NCBI RefSeq assembly: GCF_900078195.1
Contig: NZ_FJVE01000007.1
Span: 1,054,001-1,118,000, forward strand
Direction: 5' to 3'
From: Clostridium sp. Marseille-P299
GTDB lineage: Bacteria > Bacillota > Clostridia > Lachnospirales > Lachnospiraceae
Length of the DNA: 64,000 nt
In this document: positions 25,797 through 35,306 of the stretch, in pieces
Position numbering within the stretch: position 1 is the stretch's first letter
Layout: each line of letters opens with the position of its first letter
The notes under the pieces: model-generated
Seen by the model: the letters and a program-made list of their open reading frames with translations, nothing else
What the model was told of the DNA's origin: nothing
Databases searched by the model: none
Position numbers and translations under genes: made by a program

Positions 25797-27758
25797 ATGT
25801 TCATTTTTCTTTTTATTTGCTATACTTTGATAGCTTTTAATAATTGCTGTTGACTTACCTAAATCCATTAGCTTACGGTAAAGTCCCGGAGCTTTTTGTC
25901 TTAAATAGCTTATTTTATCTAAGGTATAATCATAATCTTTTGTTATTGTTTGATAAGTGTTACAATTTAATCTATTATTTAATTGCATTATAAATTCAAT
26001 CACTGGGGTACGTGTCCGTGGTTGCTGGGTTTTTGGCTTATCGAATATAATGTGTACGGTTAAGTCATCAACACTATAATCGTTTTTTGCATAGCCAGCT
26101 GACTTTAATCCACCAAGGAATGCTTTTAACATCTCTTCATTTTTAAATGTAATTTTAGAGTCTAGTGTTAATTCACTTGGTTGACTAAATTCACCAAGTT
26201 TAAATGCAGTTAACCACCAATGTGTTTCTTTTCTTGATAGTAAGAACTTTTTATTTTTGTATAAAGTAAATTCAAAATCTAAAAGTTCATCATCGGTTAC
26301 CGTATTATAAAAAGCACCTTGCACATCGTCTGCATCAATAATATTTGATGAATTATAGACCCCCATCTCGCAGCCTGTATTAAGGCCATATTGTCCTTTC
26401 CATAATTCAATAAGCCAGCTCCTACCATCATAGTTGAAATATATTGGTTCGGAATCAACAATCATACTTAAGGTAGCACATCCTTCGTCATATAGTCTGC
26501 AGTATCCAAACTCTCGTTGCCAGCAATTCATATTGGAATAGAATAAATCTTTATTAGGATCATATGCAAAGCCATACGGCTCTAAATCTTTATTAAGTTC
26601 GTCTACCGTAAGTGGTGGTTGCGATTGGGCATTATTATTAATTAAGACTCCTTGTATTGGTTTTAAAATAGTGTCTTTTATCGGAATTAAATTAATATTG
26701 TTTAACTTAAATCTATTCGATGCAATACGTGTATCATCGGGATCTTGATATATAGGTGTCGTATAATTATCATCGTTACGGAAATTTAAATGCTTATCTT
26801 GTGTAAAGTGATTCTTCAAAATTTCATTTAAATTTGTTTTTCGATTAATTCTAGGTGCCCTTTTAATTTTCTTATTGGCCTTTTTTAATTTTTTTGTATG
26901 GCGTCGTTCATTTTTATTAGATTTCATGTGATGAGAATCAGTATCACGTTCTCTTATATCGGTATCTCCTGTAACAGTATTATAGTCATTCTTATCATTA
27001 TAGCCATTATTATCGTTATACTTATCATTATCACTATAGTCATTATTATCGATATACTTATCATTATCACTATAGTCATTATTATCGCTATACTGACTAT
27101 TATCACTATAGTCATTATTATCGTTATACTTATCATTATCACTATAGTCATTATTATCACTATACTTATTATCATTGCTATAGCCATTATTATCATTATA
27201 GTTGTAACCATCAAATCGGCTATAGGAATCAGGATCATATCCAGTATAATTGTACATTCTAGAATTCTTGCGTAGATTATTTTCAGATTGATTTCTTCTA
27301 CGATCATCGGAGTCAAAAATTAGTGCTCCTGTTTTATCATATCTCATTTGACGACATGATGTGTTGTTACAAGTATTTCTTCTACAGTTAAATAAAGGAT
27401 TACAGCATCTTCTTCTGTTTATCATAGCGTTATTATTGCATCTTGAACGCCTAAAACATGGATTCCCATTCCAATTATTTTGTCTTGCGTTTTGTAGTGA
27501 AAATGAATTTATTTCTGGGTCATCATCCTGAACATTATTATTAAAAGAATAATTAGAATCAAGGCTACAACACATTAAACTAGATTCATTGCAGTTGGAT
27601 TTTCTTATTTTTTTAATTAATTTTAAAACTACTGTAGAAATAAGGCCAGTAAATATGATGTAAAAACAAATAGTGCAGTAAAGCTTTATAAATATTGGAT
27701 TAACAGTAGTTATCAGAGTGAATACATTACTTAATTTAATAGCACTTAAAGTAAGCAT
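25665..27758 (-). CDS. DUF4474 membrane-anchored protein with low-complexity repeats
   Basis: 697 residues from ATG at 27758, which has AAAGGAG upstream; a TTG at 27812 is less likely. One N-terminal membrane helix (about 20-45, IFIKLYCTICFYIIFTGL). A Cys/Asn/Arg-rich region follows (FRRSRCNN, RRRCCNPLFNCRRN). Next come about five 12-residue repeats of the type KYNDNNDYSDND (about 190-257). The DUF4474 domain (about 392-590) holds YGFAYDPNKDLFYSNMNCWQ and WLIELWKGQYGLNTG. The end is three copies of a 14-residue Lys/Glu/His repeat. The function of DUF4474 is unknown. The repeats suggest a flexible, charged, surface- or envelope-located tether. Confidence 0.8.
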   Translation of the reverse strand: MLTLSAIKLSNVFTLITTVNPIFIKLYCTICFYIIFTGLISTVVLKLIKKIRKSNCNESSLMCCSLDSNYSFNNNVQDDDPEINSFSLQNARQNNWNGNPCFRRSRCNNNAMINRRRCCNPLFNCRRNTCNNTSCRQMRYDKTGALIFDSDDRRRNQSENNLRKNSRMYNYTGYDPDSYSRFDGYNYNDNNGYSNDNKYSDNNDYSDNDKYNDNNDYSDNSQYSDNNDYSDNDKYIDNNDYSDNDKYNDNNGYNDKNDYNTVTGDTDIRERDTDSHHMKSNKNERRHTKKLKKANKKIKRAPRINRKTNLNEILKNHFTQDKHLNFRNDDNYTTPIYQDPDDTRIASNRFKLNNINLIPIKDTILKPIQGVLINNNAQSQPPLTVDELNKDLEPYGFAYDPNKDLFYSNMNCWQREFGYCRLYDEGCATLSMIVDSEPIYFNYDGRSWLIELWKGQYGLNTGCEMGVYNSSNIIDADDVQGAFYNTVTDDELLDFEFTLYKNKKFLLSRKETHWWLTAFKLGEFSQPSELTLDSKITFKNEEMLKAFLGGLKSAGYAKNDYSVDDLTVHIIFDKPKTQQPRTRTPVIEFIMQLNNRLNCNTYQTITKDYDYTLDKISYLRQKAPGLYRKLMDLGKSTAIIKSYQSIANKKKNEHREKNDDHKEENKEHKEKNDNHKEGNKEHKEKNDDHKEENKEHK
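26985..27195 (-). repeat. 36-bp tandem repeat coding DKYNDNNDYSDN
   Basis: About five imperfect 36-bp units inside the DUF4474 gene (KYSDNNDYSDN, KYNDNNDYSDN, QYSDNNDYSDN, KYIDNNDYSDN, KYNDNNGYNDK). The DNA is purine/pyrimidine-skewed and likely unstable in length between strains. Confidence 0.75.
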
Positions 27759-27844
27759 GTCGATTCTCCTTTCATATTGTCGTAATATATTGTATTCTGT
27801 CACCCTGAACAATGTTAAAAATATTTTAGCTTTCTTGAAAAAAA

Positions 27845-28684
27845 TTATTTGTTTTCGTCTTTTTCTTTTATTGGAATGGATATTTTAACGACAAATTCAT
27901 TAGGATCTCCCGCAGCTAAATAACCAAGCATGTCATTTTCATAAGCATTCCCATCGATAATCATATTCTTGTCGTTTATAAATTTTTTAAGTAGCTCATA
28001 AGACCGTGGTAACTCGCTATATGCTCCCTTGTGTATGATGACAGCATAAGTTCCTTTGGGTTTAATATGAAGGCGGTCACTTTTGACTTTATGAGCGATT
28101 TTATTACTGTAGTAATCGGGATGTTCGTATAAGCCTTTCACAAGATTTTCTTTATTTATGATAGTACCGAGTAAGAGTTCACAATAATCGTTTTGCATTC
28201 CACAATATTCAAAATGTTCACGAATCTTTTGAAGTACCTCACGGTCACTGTCTTTACTAGACATTTTGACAATAATAAAATATTCTTCCTCGCAATTCTC
28301 AATAGAAGGAGTTCCATAAATGGAGCTTAACGCCTTCTTCGTCATGTCTATTGTTGCTTTTACTTGGTTTCTCATTAATGTAGTTTTTCTTATTTCTTCT
28401 GTCAGTTGCTTTTCTTTTTCCATTAAAATAGAAAGAAAATGATACGGATTTTGATCATTTATATATTTTTTTATATCACTTAACGAGGTCCCTGCCTGTT
28501 TAAGAATTGAAATCATATCAAAGGTATAAAACTGCTTTATTGAGTAATACCGATAACCATTCTGTTTTACAATCTCTGGTTTTAATATTCCAATTTCATC
28601 ATAATGAAACAAAGTATGCTTTGTAACTCCGCAGATTTTAGCAAATTCACTTGTTGTAAAGTACTGCATGTTTTGGCTTGACAT
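27845..28684 (-). CDS. MerR-family regulator with GyrI-like effector domain
   Basis: 279 residues from ATG at 28684 (AAGGAGATAAAAAA before it); the frame is open to a TTG at 28717 but without a site. N-terminal MerR helix-turn-helix and wing: [30 protein letters not shown], then NGYRYYS. A dimerisation helix follows. The C-terminal GyrI/BmrR-type effector domain has [25 protein letters not shown] and FVVKISIPI. It diverges from a two-gene ABC exporter whose promoter has a 19-bp spacer, the mark of MerR activation, so a drug-responsive activator is inferred. Confidence 0.88.
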   Translation of the reverse strand: MSSQNMQYFTTSEFAKICGVTKHTLFHYDEIGILKPEIVKQNGYRYYSIKQFYTFDMISILKQAGTSLSDIKKYINDQNPYHFLSILMEKEKQLTEEIRKTTLMRNQVKATIDMTKKALSSIYGTPSIENCEEEYFIIVKMSSKDSDREVLQKIREHFEYCGMQNDYCELLLGTIINKENLVKGLYEHPDYYSNKIAHKVKSDRLHIKPKGTYAVIIHKGAYSELPRSYELLKKFINDKNMIIDGNAYENDMLGYLAAGDPNEFVVKISIPIKEKDENK

Positions 28685-28699
28685 TTTTTTATCTCCTTC

Positions 28700-28730
28700 T
28701 TGACTTTCGGGTAACACTATACTTTATAAT
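28700..28730 (+). promoter_or_regulatory. MerR-type promoter (19-bp spacer) of the ABC exporter operon
   Basis: TTGACT at 28700-28705 and a perfect TATAAT at 28725-28730 are 19 bp apart, the over-long spacer that MerR regulators correct by twisting DNA. It lies 102 bp before the first exporter gene. The spacer contains GTAACACTATAC, a possible operator core. Confidence 0.7.
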
Positions 28731-28754
28731 GACATAATTGCGTCCTAGCGTCAA
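28726..28754 (-). promoter_or_regulatory. Promoter of the MerR gene, overlapping the exporter promoter
   Basis: On the minus strand TTGACG (28754-28749), 17-bp spacer, CATTAT (28731-28726). Its -10 shares bases with the exporter -10, so MerR binding would affect both directions. Confidence 0.5.
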
Positions 28755-28832
28755 GGATGTAACAGAAAGCAGAATGATTGGTATGAGGGAACCAATAATT
28801 TTATGTTTTCCATATAATTTAGGAGGATATCT

Positions 28833-30575
28833 ATGAGTAAATTACTACATTACTTAAAACCACACAAAAAATTACTGATAGGAGCCGTTTTATTTTTGTT
28901 CTTAAATAACTTCACAGCGATGTTTTTGCCAACATTAACAGCAAAAATTATCAATATTGGGGTTGCGAATGGAGATTTAGACTACATTTACCGAATAAGT
29001 GCACTTATGCTTGCAGTAGCAGTACTTGGTGGTGTGAGTTCAATTATATCAGCAATATTTTCATCAAAAGTTACGGCAGCCTTTTGTAGAGATTTAAGAG
29101 AAGCTGTCTTTGTAAAAGCACAGCAATACTCTATGAATGATTTTAAAACAATTGGAACTGCTTCAATGATTACCCGTTGTACAAATGATATCACGATTAT
29201 ACAAAAATCTGGAATGATGTTCTTACGTGTAATCTTACCAGCACCAGTGATGACAATCGTTGGTCTTTCTTTAGCATTTGCCACAGATGCAAAAATGGCA
29301 CTTTTCTTTGTTGCAGTTATAGTGATATTTGGTGTTTTGGCATATTTCATTGGTAGAAAGGCAGTTCCATTATTTAAACAATTACAAATTAAAATGGATC
29401 GATTAACATACGTACTACGTGAGAGTATTACAGGAGTACGAGTAATTCGTGCGTTTAATCGTGAAGAATTTGAAAAAAAGAGATTTAAGGATTCCTGTAA
29501 CGATTACCGTGATGTTGCGGTGCATACAAATAAAATTTTTGCAATTTTATTACCTACTCTTTTTCTAGTGTTAGATTTAAGTGTAGCCTCTATTGTATGG
29601 TTTGGAGGAATCCAAGTATCCAATGGCTTCATGGAAATAGGTAGTATCTTCGCATTGATTGAGTATTTAACAATTATTTTATTCTGTGGCGTTATGGCGG
29701 TTATGGGATTTATGGAGATTCCACGTGCGCTAAGTAGTGCAGCCAGATTAAATGAAGTTTTAAACTTAACTCCAGAAATTCAAGATACGAATACCGAAAT
29801 CATAGATAGCAAACAAAGAGGTACTTTAGAATTTCGTGATGTGACATTTCAATATTCCAATGCGGAAGAGCCTGTGCTAAGTCATATTTCATTTACGGCA
29901 AAACCAGGAGAAACTACAGCAATTATTGGTGGTACTGGTTCGGGAAAATCTACCATTGCGAATTTAATTCCCCATTTTTTCAATATTAAAGAAGGTGAAA
30001 TCCTTCTAAATGGCACGAATATTGAAAAATACCCTCAAAAGTTATTACGAGATAAAATTGGCTTTATTCCTCAAAAAGCATTTCTATTTAGAGGTACAAT
30101 TGAAAGTAACATACGCTTTGGAAAAGATGATGCAACGATGGAAGAAATAGAGCATGCTGCAAAGGTTGCTCAAGCCCATGATTTCATAAAAGGCTTAGAA
30201 AATGGATATCAATCTTTTGTTGCCCAAGCCGGTACAAACCTTTCTGGTGGACAAAAACAAAGAGTGGCTATTGCGCGAGCATTAGTGAAAAAGCCAGAAG
30301 TGTATGTGTTTGATGATAGTTTTTCTGCCCTTGACTTTAAAACAGATGCAATGCTTAGAAAAGCATTACGTAGTGAAGTAAAAGAGTCTGCGGTTGTGAT
30401 CGTTGCTCAACGAATTAGTACTATTTTAGATGCAGATCAAATTATTGTATTAGATGAAGGAAAAATGGTGGGCATCGGGCGTCATGAAGAACTCATGAAG
30501 TCATGTCCAGTGTACCAGCAGATAGCAGCTTCACAGTTAAGTGAATCTGAATTAGAAGGGAAGGAGGTTAAATAG
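28833..30575 (+). CDS. ABC multidrug exporter half-transporter (first subunit)
   Basis: 580 residues. Six-helix exporter membrane domain (about 1-310) then nucleotide-binding domain. Walker A GGTGSGKST, signature NLSGGQKQRVAIARAL, Walker B VYVFDDSFSALD. Walker B ends in Asp-Ser rather than Asp-Glu, so the catalytic Glu is replaced. This is typical of the degenerate half of heterodimeric exporters (BmrC/LmrC class). The second gene starts 1 nt after this stop. AGGAGGATATCT ribosome-binding site. Confidence 0.9.
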   Translation: MSKLLHYLKPHKKLLIGAVLFLFLNNFTAMFLPTLTAKIINIGVANGDLDYIYRISALMLAVAVLGGVSSIISAIFSSKVTAAFCRDLREAVFVKAQQYSMNDFKTIGTASMITRCTNDITIIQKSGMMFLRVILPAPVMTIVGLSLAFATDAKMALFFVAVIVIFGVLAYFIGRKAVPLFKQLQIKMDRLTYVLRESITGVRVIRAFNREEFEKKRFKDSCNDYRDVAVHTNKIFAILLPTLFLVLDLSVASIVWFGGIQVSNGFMEIGSIFALIEYLTIILFCGVMAVMGFMEIPRALSSAARLNEVLNLTPEIQDTNTEIIDSKQRGTLEFRDVTFQYSNAEEPVLSHISFTAKPGETTAIIGGTGSGKSTIANLIPHFFNIKEGEILLNGTNIEKYPQKLLRDKIGFIPQKAFLFRGTIESNIRFGKDDATMEEIEHAAKVAQAHDFIKGLENGYQSFVAQAGTNLSGGQKQRVAIARALVKKPEVYVFDDSFSALDFKTDAMLRKALRSEVKESAVVIVAQRISTILDADQIIVLDEGKMVGIGRHEELMKSCPVYQQIAASQLSESELEGKEVK

Positions 30576-30576
30576 T

Positions 30577-32349
30577 ATGGAAAAGAAAAAGAAAGGCACA
30601 ATTCGAAGACTACTTCCTTATTTTCATGGGTTAAGATTAAAACTGTTATTCATTTTTATAGCTGCAGTATTAAGTAATGGGTTATTTATTGCCACACCAA
30701 TTTTCTTAGGGAAAGCGACAGATCAACTCGCTGAGGGAATTAAAAATGCTGTTAAAAATGGCACTCGCTTTCAAGTAAATGTTCATACTATGGGTGGAAT
30801 ATTTTTAATCCTCTTAATGCTTTATGTTTTTAGTTTTATTACAAATTACATTGCAAATTATTTGATGTCATCTGTTTCTGAAACAGTGTCCTTAAATATG
30901 CGTAACGCGTTAAGTGAAAAACTTCACCGCCTCCCACTTCGTTTTTATGATTCGACAGAACGTGGTGAAATCTTAAGCCGTGCTACCAATGATCTTGAAA
31001 AGGTAGCGGATACGTTGCGAGAAGGTTTTAACCGATTAATCGGCTGTGCAGTTATTATTTCAGGTGCAGTTATTATGATGATTGTAATTAGTCCTTCCTT
31101 GTCAGTGATTGCTTTTTTAACAATCGGAACAGCGACTTTGGTTACGATGTTAATTGCCAAAAAATCTAGAAGATATTTTCACAATTATCAATCCTCACTT
31201 GGTGAATTAAATGCGAATATTGAAGAAGCGTTTACTGGTCAATTAGTATTAAAGGCATTTAATCAGGAAGAGAATGCGATTAATGAATTTAGAAAGATAA
31301 ATCAAAATTTATATGAAGCAAGTAATAATTCACAAATTGCGCAATATATTGTTGCACCTTCTGTTCGTGTAATCAACAATCTTGGTTATATTGTTGTTGC
31401 AGTAATGAGTGGACTATCTATTTTAAATGGTAGATTATCAATTGGTACAGTACAGGCGTTTATTCAATATACGGATAAAGCATCAGAGCCAGTAATTGAA
31501 TGTTCTCAGATTATTAGCTCTATGCAGGCAGCATTTGCAGCTTCCGCACGTTTCTTTGAAATCATGGATCAACTAGATGAAGTGCCAGATAACGCAAGTC
31601 CTAATGTTCTTTCTGCACCAAAAGGTGAAGTATCATTTGAGCATGTGAGATTTGGTTATAGCGACGATCATATTTTAATGAAAGACGTAAATATTAAGTT
31701 AAATGCAGGGGATAGAGTAGCTATAGTAGGTCCAACGGGTGCAGGTAAGACAACACTAGTGAATCTATTAATGAGATTCTATGAAATACAAGGTGGTAGA
31801 ATCACGATTGATGGCATGGATATTAAATCTATGACACGTGCAGAGCTGCGAAGTATGTTTGGTATGGTATTGCAAGATACTTGGTTATTTGGTGGAAGTA
31901 TAAGAGATAACATCGCATACAGTAATTTTGATGTAAGTGACGAAGAAATAATTGCAGCAGCAAAGTCTGCAAGAGCAGATCATTTTATACGAACACTTCC
32001 AGAGGGTTATAACACAATTCTTACGGAAGATGGTGCCAATGTATCACAAGGTCAAAAGCAGCTGCTTACAATTGCAAGAGCATTATTGGCAGATCCAAAG
32101 ATATTAATTTTAGATGAAGCAACTTCAAGTGTTGATACTAGAACTGAAGTTGAAATACAAAAGGCAATGAACAATTTAATGAAAGGTAGAACTAGCTTTA
32201 TTATTGCTCATAAGCTCTCTACAATTCGCGATGCAGATTTAATCCTTGTAATGCAACAAGGTACAATTATAGAGCAGGGAACACACGAGGAGTTATTAGC
32301 TCGAAAAGGGTTCTATGAAAAGCTTTATAATAGCCAGTTTGCAAGTTAG
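30577..32349 (+). CDS. ABC multidrug exporter half-transporter (second subunit)
   Basis: 590 residues with an N-terminal six-helix domain and a nucleotide-binding domain. Walker A GPTGAGKTT, Walker B ILILDEATSSVD with the catalytic Glu present, switch His in IIAHKLST. The signature is NVSQGQKQLLTIARAL, SQGQ instead of SGGQ. This complements the degenerate Walker B of its partner, so the pair forms one canonical and one degenerate ATP site, as in BmrCD/LmrCD-type heterodimers. Likely exports drugs or peptides sensed by the MerR regulator. Confidence 0.92.
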   Translation: MEKKKKGTIRRLLPYFHGLRLKLLFIFIAAVLSNGLFIATPIFLGKATDQLAEGIKNAVKNGTRFQVNVHTMGGIFLILLMLYVFSFITNYIANYLMSSVSETVSLNMRNALSEKLHRLPLRFYDSTERGEILSRATNDLEKVADTLREGFNRLIGCAVIISGAVIMMIVISPSLSVIAFLTIGTATLVTMLIAKKSRRYFHNYQSSLGELNANIEEAFTGQLVLKAFNQEENAINEFRKINQNLYEASNNSQIAQYIVAPSVRVINNLGYIVVAVMSGLSILNGRLSIGTVQAFIQYTDKASEPVIECSQIISSMQAAFAASARFFEIMDQLDEVPDNASPNVLSAPKGEVSFEHVRFGYSDDHILMKDVNIKLNAGDRVAIVGPTGAGKTTLVNLLMRFYEIQGGRITIDGMDIKSMTRAELRSMFGMVLQDTWLFGGSIRDNIAYSNFDVSDEEIIAAAKSARADHFIRTLPEGYNTILTEDGANVSQGQKQLLTIARALLADPKILILDEATSSVDTRTEVEIQKAMNNLMKGRTSFIIAHKLSTIRDADLILVMQQGTIIEQGTHEELLARKGFYEKLYNSQFAS

Positions 32350-32469
32350 GCTAAAAAAGGCTTTATAAGCTAATATGCAAGCAAGATTAAAAAAGTTTTA
32401 TAATAGTTATTAACTAAGGTTGAAATAAGCAAACTTAATTATAGACAATTGCATGTTTGTACAATTAAA

Positions 32470-32540
32470 AAGCATCTCATATGAAAATACTCTACATTAA
32501 GCAAGCTTAATTTGGAGACTTATCATATGGATGCTTTTTT
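32470..32540 (+). terminator. Bidirectional terminator between converging genes
   Basis: AAGCATC-T-CATATG (32470-32483) with CATATG-G-ATGCTT (32524-32536) and a T run on the plus side; the minus side also gives CTTTTT. It serves the exporter operon and the XRE gene. The bases 32350-32469 show nothing else. Confidence 0.75.
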
Positions 32541-32548
32541 TATCTCAT

Positions 32549-32974
32549 TTACCTCTTCTTCGCTTTGATGCGAATAAAATCTAGTATGTCTTCTTGATCT
32601 TTGACGTTTAATTTTTCAAAATAATATAATAGTTCTTTTTCTTTTCTATTTAAATGTTTTAGTTTCTTTTCGTTGTTTGGATCTGTTGTATAATTTAAAT
32701 AATTGGACAATTCATTCACCGATGGTGCAACAGTGGGAGCATCATGATAAATATTGGAATTTAATTCAATTGTTAATTGCAACAAATCATTCACAGGAAT
32801 GCTATAAAGTGTAGCAAGTTTATATAAAACCTCAGTGCTAGGCGTATTACGCCCAGTTTCATAGTGGGAATATGTTTGACGAATTATATTTAAATAGGAA
32901 GCAATATATTCTTGCGTGTAATTATGCAATTTTCTCAATTCTCTTAAGCGTTTTGCTAGTAGCTCATTATTCAC
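32549..32974 (-). CDS. XRE-family helix-turn-helix regulator
   Basis: 141 residues from GTG at 32974 (GGTGA before it); the frame is open to an ATG at 33055, but that start has no ribosome-binding site and adds an unusual hydrophobic leader. HTH: LAKRLRELRKLHNYTQEYIASYLNIIRQTYSHYETGRNTPSTEVLYKLATLYSIPVNDLL, a classic Cro/CI fold. A helical C-terminal part (LKHLNRKEKELLYYFEKLN, QEDILDFI) probably dimerises. Target unknown. The neighbouring DUF1576 gene is on the same strand upstream. Confidence 0.85.
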   Translation of the reverse strand: MNNELLAKRLRELRKLHNYTQEYIASYLNIIRQTYSHYETGRNTPSTEVLYKLATLYSIPVNDLLQLTIELNSNIYHDAPTVAPSVNELSNYLNYTTDPNNEKKLKHLNRKEKELLYYFEKLNVKDQEDILDFIRIKAKKR

Positions 32975-33119
32975 GAAATCACCATCCAATCTAAGTAGAG
33001 TATAAGTAATTTTGTTATAAAAAAGGCTATTTAAAATAGCAATATGAGAGTTCATATGCTATAGTTAAATAGCGCAATTTGAATAGCAATTTAATATTTT
33101 ATTTATTGTTTTTTGATGA

Positions 33120-34421
33120 TTATATCAAATTATTTTTGCTTACTATGTTTTTTTCATAAAAAGTATTTAATATAGGTACCATGAAAGCAGATACAATGCC
33201 AGCAGAAAAACCAGTATTATATAAATTCATTCCACCATGAAGGACACTTAAGTTTAATACAACAGCAGAATTAATGATAACTGCAACAATACCCCATATA
33301 AATCCAAAGCGTCCAGCAATTGGTGCAAGTGATGTACCAAATAAAGCAGCTAATAATATGGATGGATTATTTAATTCCCATAGGTTTAGGATGCCACCCA
33401 GTAAGACACCAAGGAATATTGGAAATATGTTTCTACAGTGCTTTCCAAAACTTCCAAAACCTACAACCGTTAAAATACCACCAATTGTAGGTCCGTTTAA
33501 TGGACCACCAACTATAAGTACATATGCCATTGCTAGGAAACCGTTCAACCCCATATTCATTAGAACAGATCCAAAACCCTCCAATGCTACAAAATCGCTG
33601 CTAAGCTGTCCGGAATATGTAAAGATATTTTTTAAATTTTCAAGTGATTTACCACTCAAAAAATAACCTGCAATAAATAAGCAAGTAAAGATAATAATGA
33701 GCCAAGTTCCTAAATAGACATCATTGCCAGAACTCCATAAAAGCCTATTTCTTGGATCATAACCGATGGATTTAAAAAATGAAACGAACACAGTACCGAT
33801 GATACCAACTGCAAAACCTGTATTATAAAGACTAAAACCTTTGTGTACATGAAATAAGTGTTTTGAAACTGGAGGTACACAAAAACCGATACTTATACCA
33901 ATTACAAGTGTCTTAATAATTCGAATCCACAAAGGATAATTAGACACAAACAATAATTCCGTAACAATAGGGGAGATGCTGGTTGAAAAAAAAGCAGCAT
34001 AAATATGGTCTGCAAATTTTTCTTTGCATACTTTTGAATATAGGTAAACACCTAAAATAATTGGCCAAACATTGACGATATTTTTACCAAACAAAGCAAA
34101 GCTACCCATTAAAAATACAGAAGCAATTGTGATTCCAGTTATTTCAACCTTTAATATAAATAAAATCAATACAGATATAAGCATTAATAAACCTGAGTTG
34201 ACAAATGCAGCACCAATGCCTCCGACTTCAAAGTAATCAGTAATTAAAATATCTGGTTCAATAATAATTTTATATAAACCTGAAAGAATATTGGAAAATG
34301 AATCCGAAAGAATTCCGATTAGTAGGAATACTAAAGAAAAGGAAGTTAATACGATATACCTTGTTTTATTAGGAACTAAGGTATAACCAAGAGATTTTTC
34401 TTTTTTATTTTCGACGCTTAT
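33120..34421 (-). CDS. DUF1576 multi-pass membrane protein, apparent ATA start
   Basis: 433 residues if read from ATA at 34421. About 11-12 membrane segments with an internal duplication: VNSGLL...FGKNIVNVWPIILGVYLYSK in the first half and GPLNGPTIGGILTVVGFGSFGKHCRNIFPIFLGVLLGG in the second. GFSLYNTGFAVGI and GMNLYNTGFSAGI also pair. This is the DUF1576 pattern. The first ATG in frame is only at 34184. The 79 codons before it (YIVLTSFSLVFLLIGILSDS, PDILITDYFEVGGIGAAFVN) clearly belong to the protein, yet contain no ATG, GTG or TTG. AGGAGG at 34434-34429 stands 7 nt before the ATA. Transport role unknown. Confidence 0.75.
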   Translation of the reverse strand: MSVENKKEKSLGYTLVPNKTRYIVLTSFSLVFLLIGILSDSFSNILSGLYKIIIEPDILITDYFEVGGIGAAFVNSGLLMLISVLILFILKVEITGITIASVFLMGSFALFGKNIVNVWPIILGVYLYSKVCKEKFADHIYAAFFSTSISPIVTELLFVSNYPLWIRIIKTLVIGISIGFCVPPVSKHLFHVHKGFSLYNTGFAVGIIGTVFVSFFKSIGYDPRNRLLWSSGNDVYLGTWLIIIFTCLFIAGYFLSGKSLENLKNIFTYSGQLSSDFVALEGFGSVLMNMGLNGFLAMAYVLIVGGPLNGPTIGGILTVVGFGSFGKHCRNIFPIFLGVLLGGILNLWELNNPSILLAALFGTSLAPIAGRFGFIWGIVAVIINSAVVLNLSVLHGGMNLYNTGFSAGIVSAFMVPILNTFYEKNIVSKNNLI

Positions 34422-34746
34422 AACAGTGCCTCCTTACGTTAAATATAAGTTTAATTTTCAATAATAATTTGTGGAAATATTATCGCATATTCTTCTACAA
34501 ATTTCAAGAAAATTTTATATAGTAGTTACAAATTAGCATGTCAGAAACAAAGAAATATATGCAAATTTACATATATAAAACGAAGCAAAAAAAGATAATT
34601 GTTAAAATGCTATTTATAATAGCTTTTTGATATTATCTATGCTACAATGAAGTAGCACACTTGATAACTAGTCATAAAATATTATGAATAGGTCCTTGAC
34701 TATAAACGAATTTTGTCATTAAATAATATTGAAAGGGGAGAATATT
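34422..34746. other. 325-bp intergenic region, no clear feature
   Basis: A divergent region between the DUF1576 gene and the receiver-like gene. Apart from the DUF1576 ribosome-binding site (34429-34434) and that of the next gene (GGGGAG at 34735-34740), it is AT-rich. I see no promoter pair, hairpin or repeat that I would defend. Confidence 0.5.
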
Positions 34747-35268
34747 ATGATGAAAGAAGAAGGTTTGAGCGAATTGACCAGGGTCCTAATTATATCGGAC
34801 CGTTTAATAGATTGTGCAAAAGCATTATCTAATTTTTTGATTACTGCAGGGATTTCTGTAGTTGGAGTGGTGGAGAATAAGCAACAAGTTTTAAAAACAA
34901 CAGAGTCACAACCAATTGATTATTTAATTATTGCTGGATATTTAAATGATACGAGAAATTATGAGGTTATTGAGGAACTTAGGCATCAATATAAACCATT
35001 TATACCTATACAGTGGGCGATACTTGATTCTTTAATAACAAGTTATTGTTTCCAATATAGAATACCTCTTAAGTTCGATCGTACATTACCATTGAATGAT
35101 TTTGTTATGTTTTTAGAAGAACACAAAGAAGATAAATGGGGTTATTTTCAAGGGTTTAATAATGATTCTACATATAATGAACTTGATGATTATGAAGAAA
35201 TGAAAGAATTTAAGAAAAATCCAGGTTCTATATTTCAGAGATTTAGAAACTATTTAATAAGTAGATAA
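34747..35268 (+). CDS. Receiver-like (pseudo-response-regulator) protein
   Basis: 173 residues from ATG at 34747 with GGGGAG 6 nt upstream. The first ~120 residues follow the receiver fold: strand RVLIISDR, helix, strand SVVGVVENK, strand DYLIIAGYLND, helix, strand, then LKFDRTLPLNDF with the conserved Lys. The position of the phospho-acceptor Asp (end of DYLIIA) is Ala, so it should not be phosphorylated in the normal way. There is no DNA-binding domain; the C-terminus is a charged tail. Possibly a protein-interaction or sequestering module. Confidence 0.6.
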   Translation: MMKEEGLSELTRVLIISDRLIDCAKALSNFLITAGISVVGVVENKQQVLKTTESQPIDYLIIAGYLNDTRNYEVIEELRHQYKPFIPIQWAILDSLITSYCFQYRIPLKFDRTLPLNDFVMFLEEHKEDKWGYFQGFNNDSTYNELDDYEEMKEFKKNPGSIFQRFRNYLISR

Positions 35269-35306
35269 ATGTGAAGAGTAACTTCATCATATTTTTGATG
35301 AAAAAG

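Noticed and set aside
26898..27316. Ile-rich frames on both strands
   Set aside because: Shadows of the 36-bp Asn/Asp/Tyr repeat in the DUF4474 gene.
32975..33055. ATG start of the XRE regulator at 33055
   Set aside because: No ribosome-binding site and it would add 27 residues outside the HTH family pattern; GTG at 32974 is better placed.
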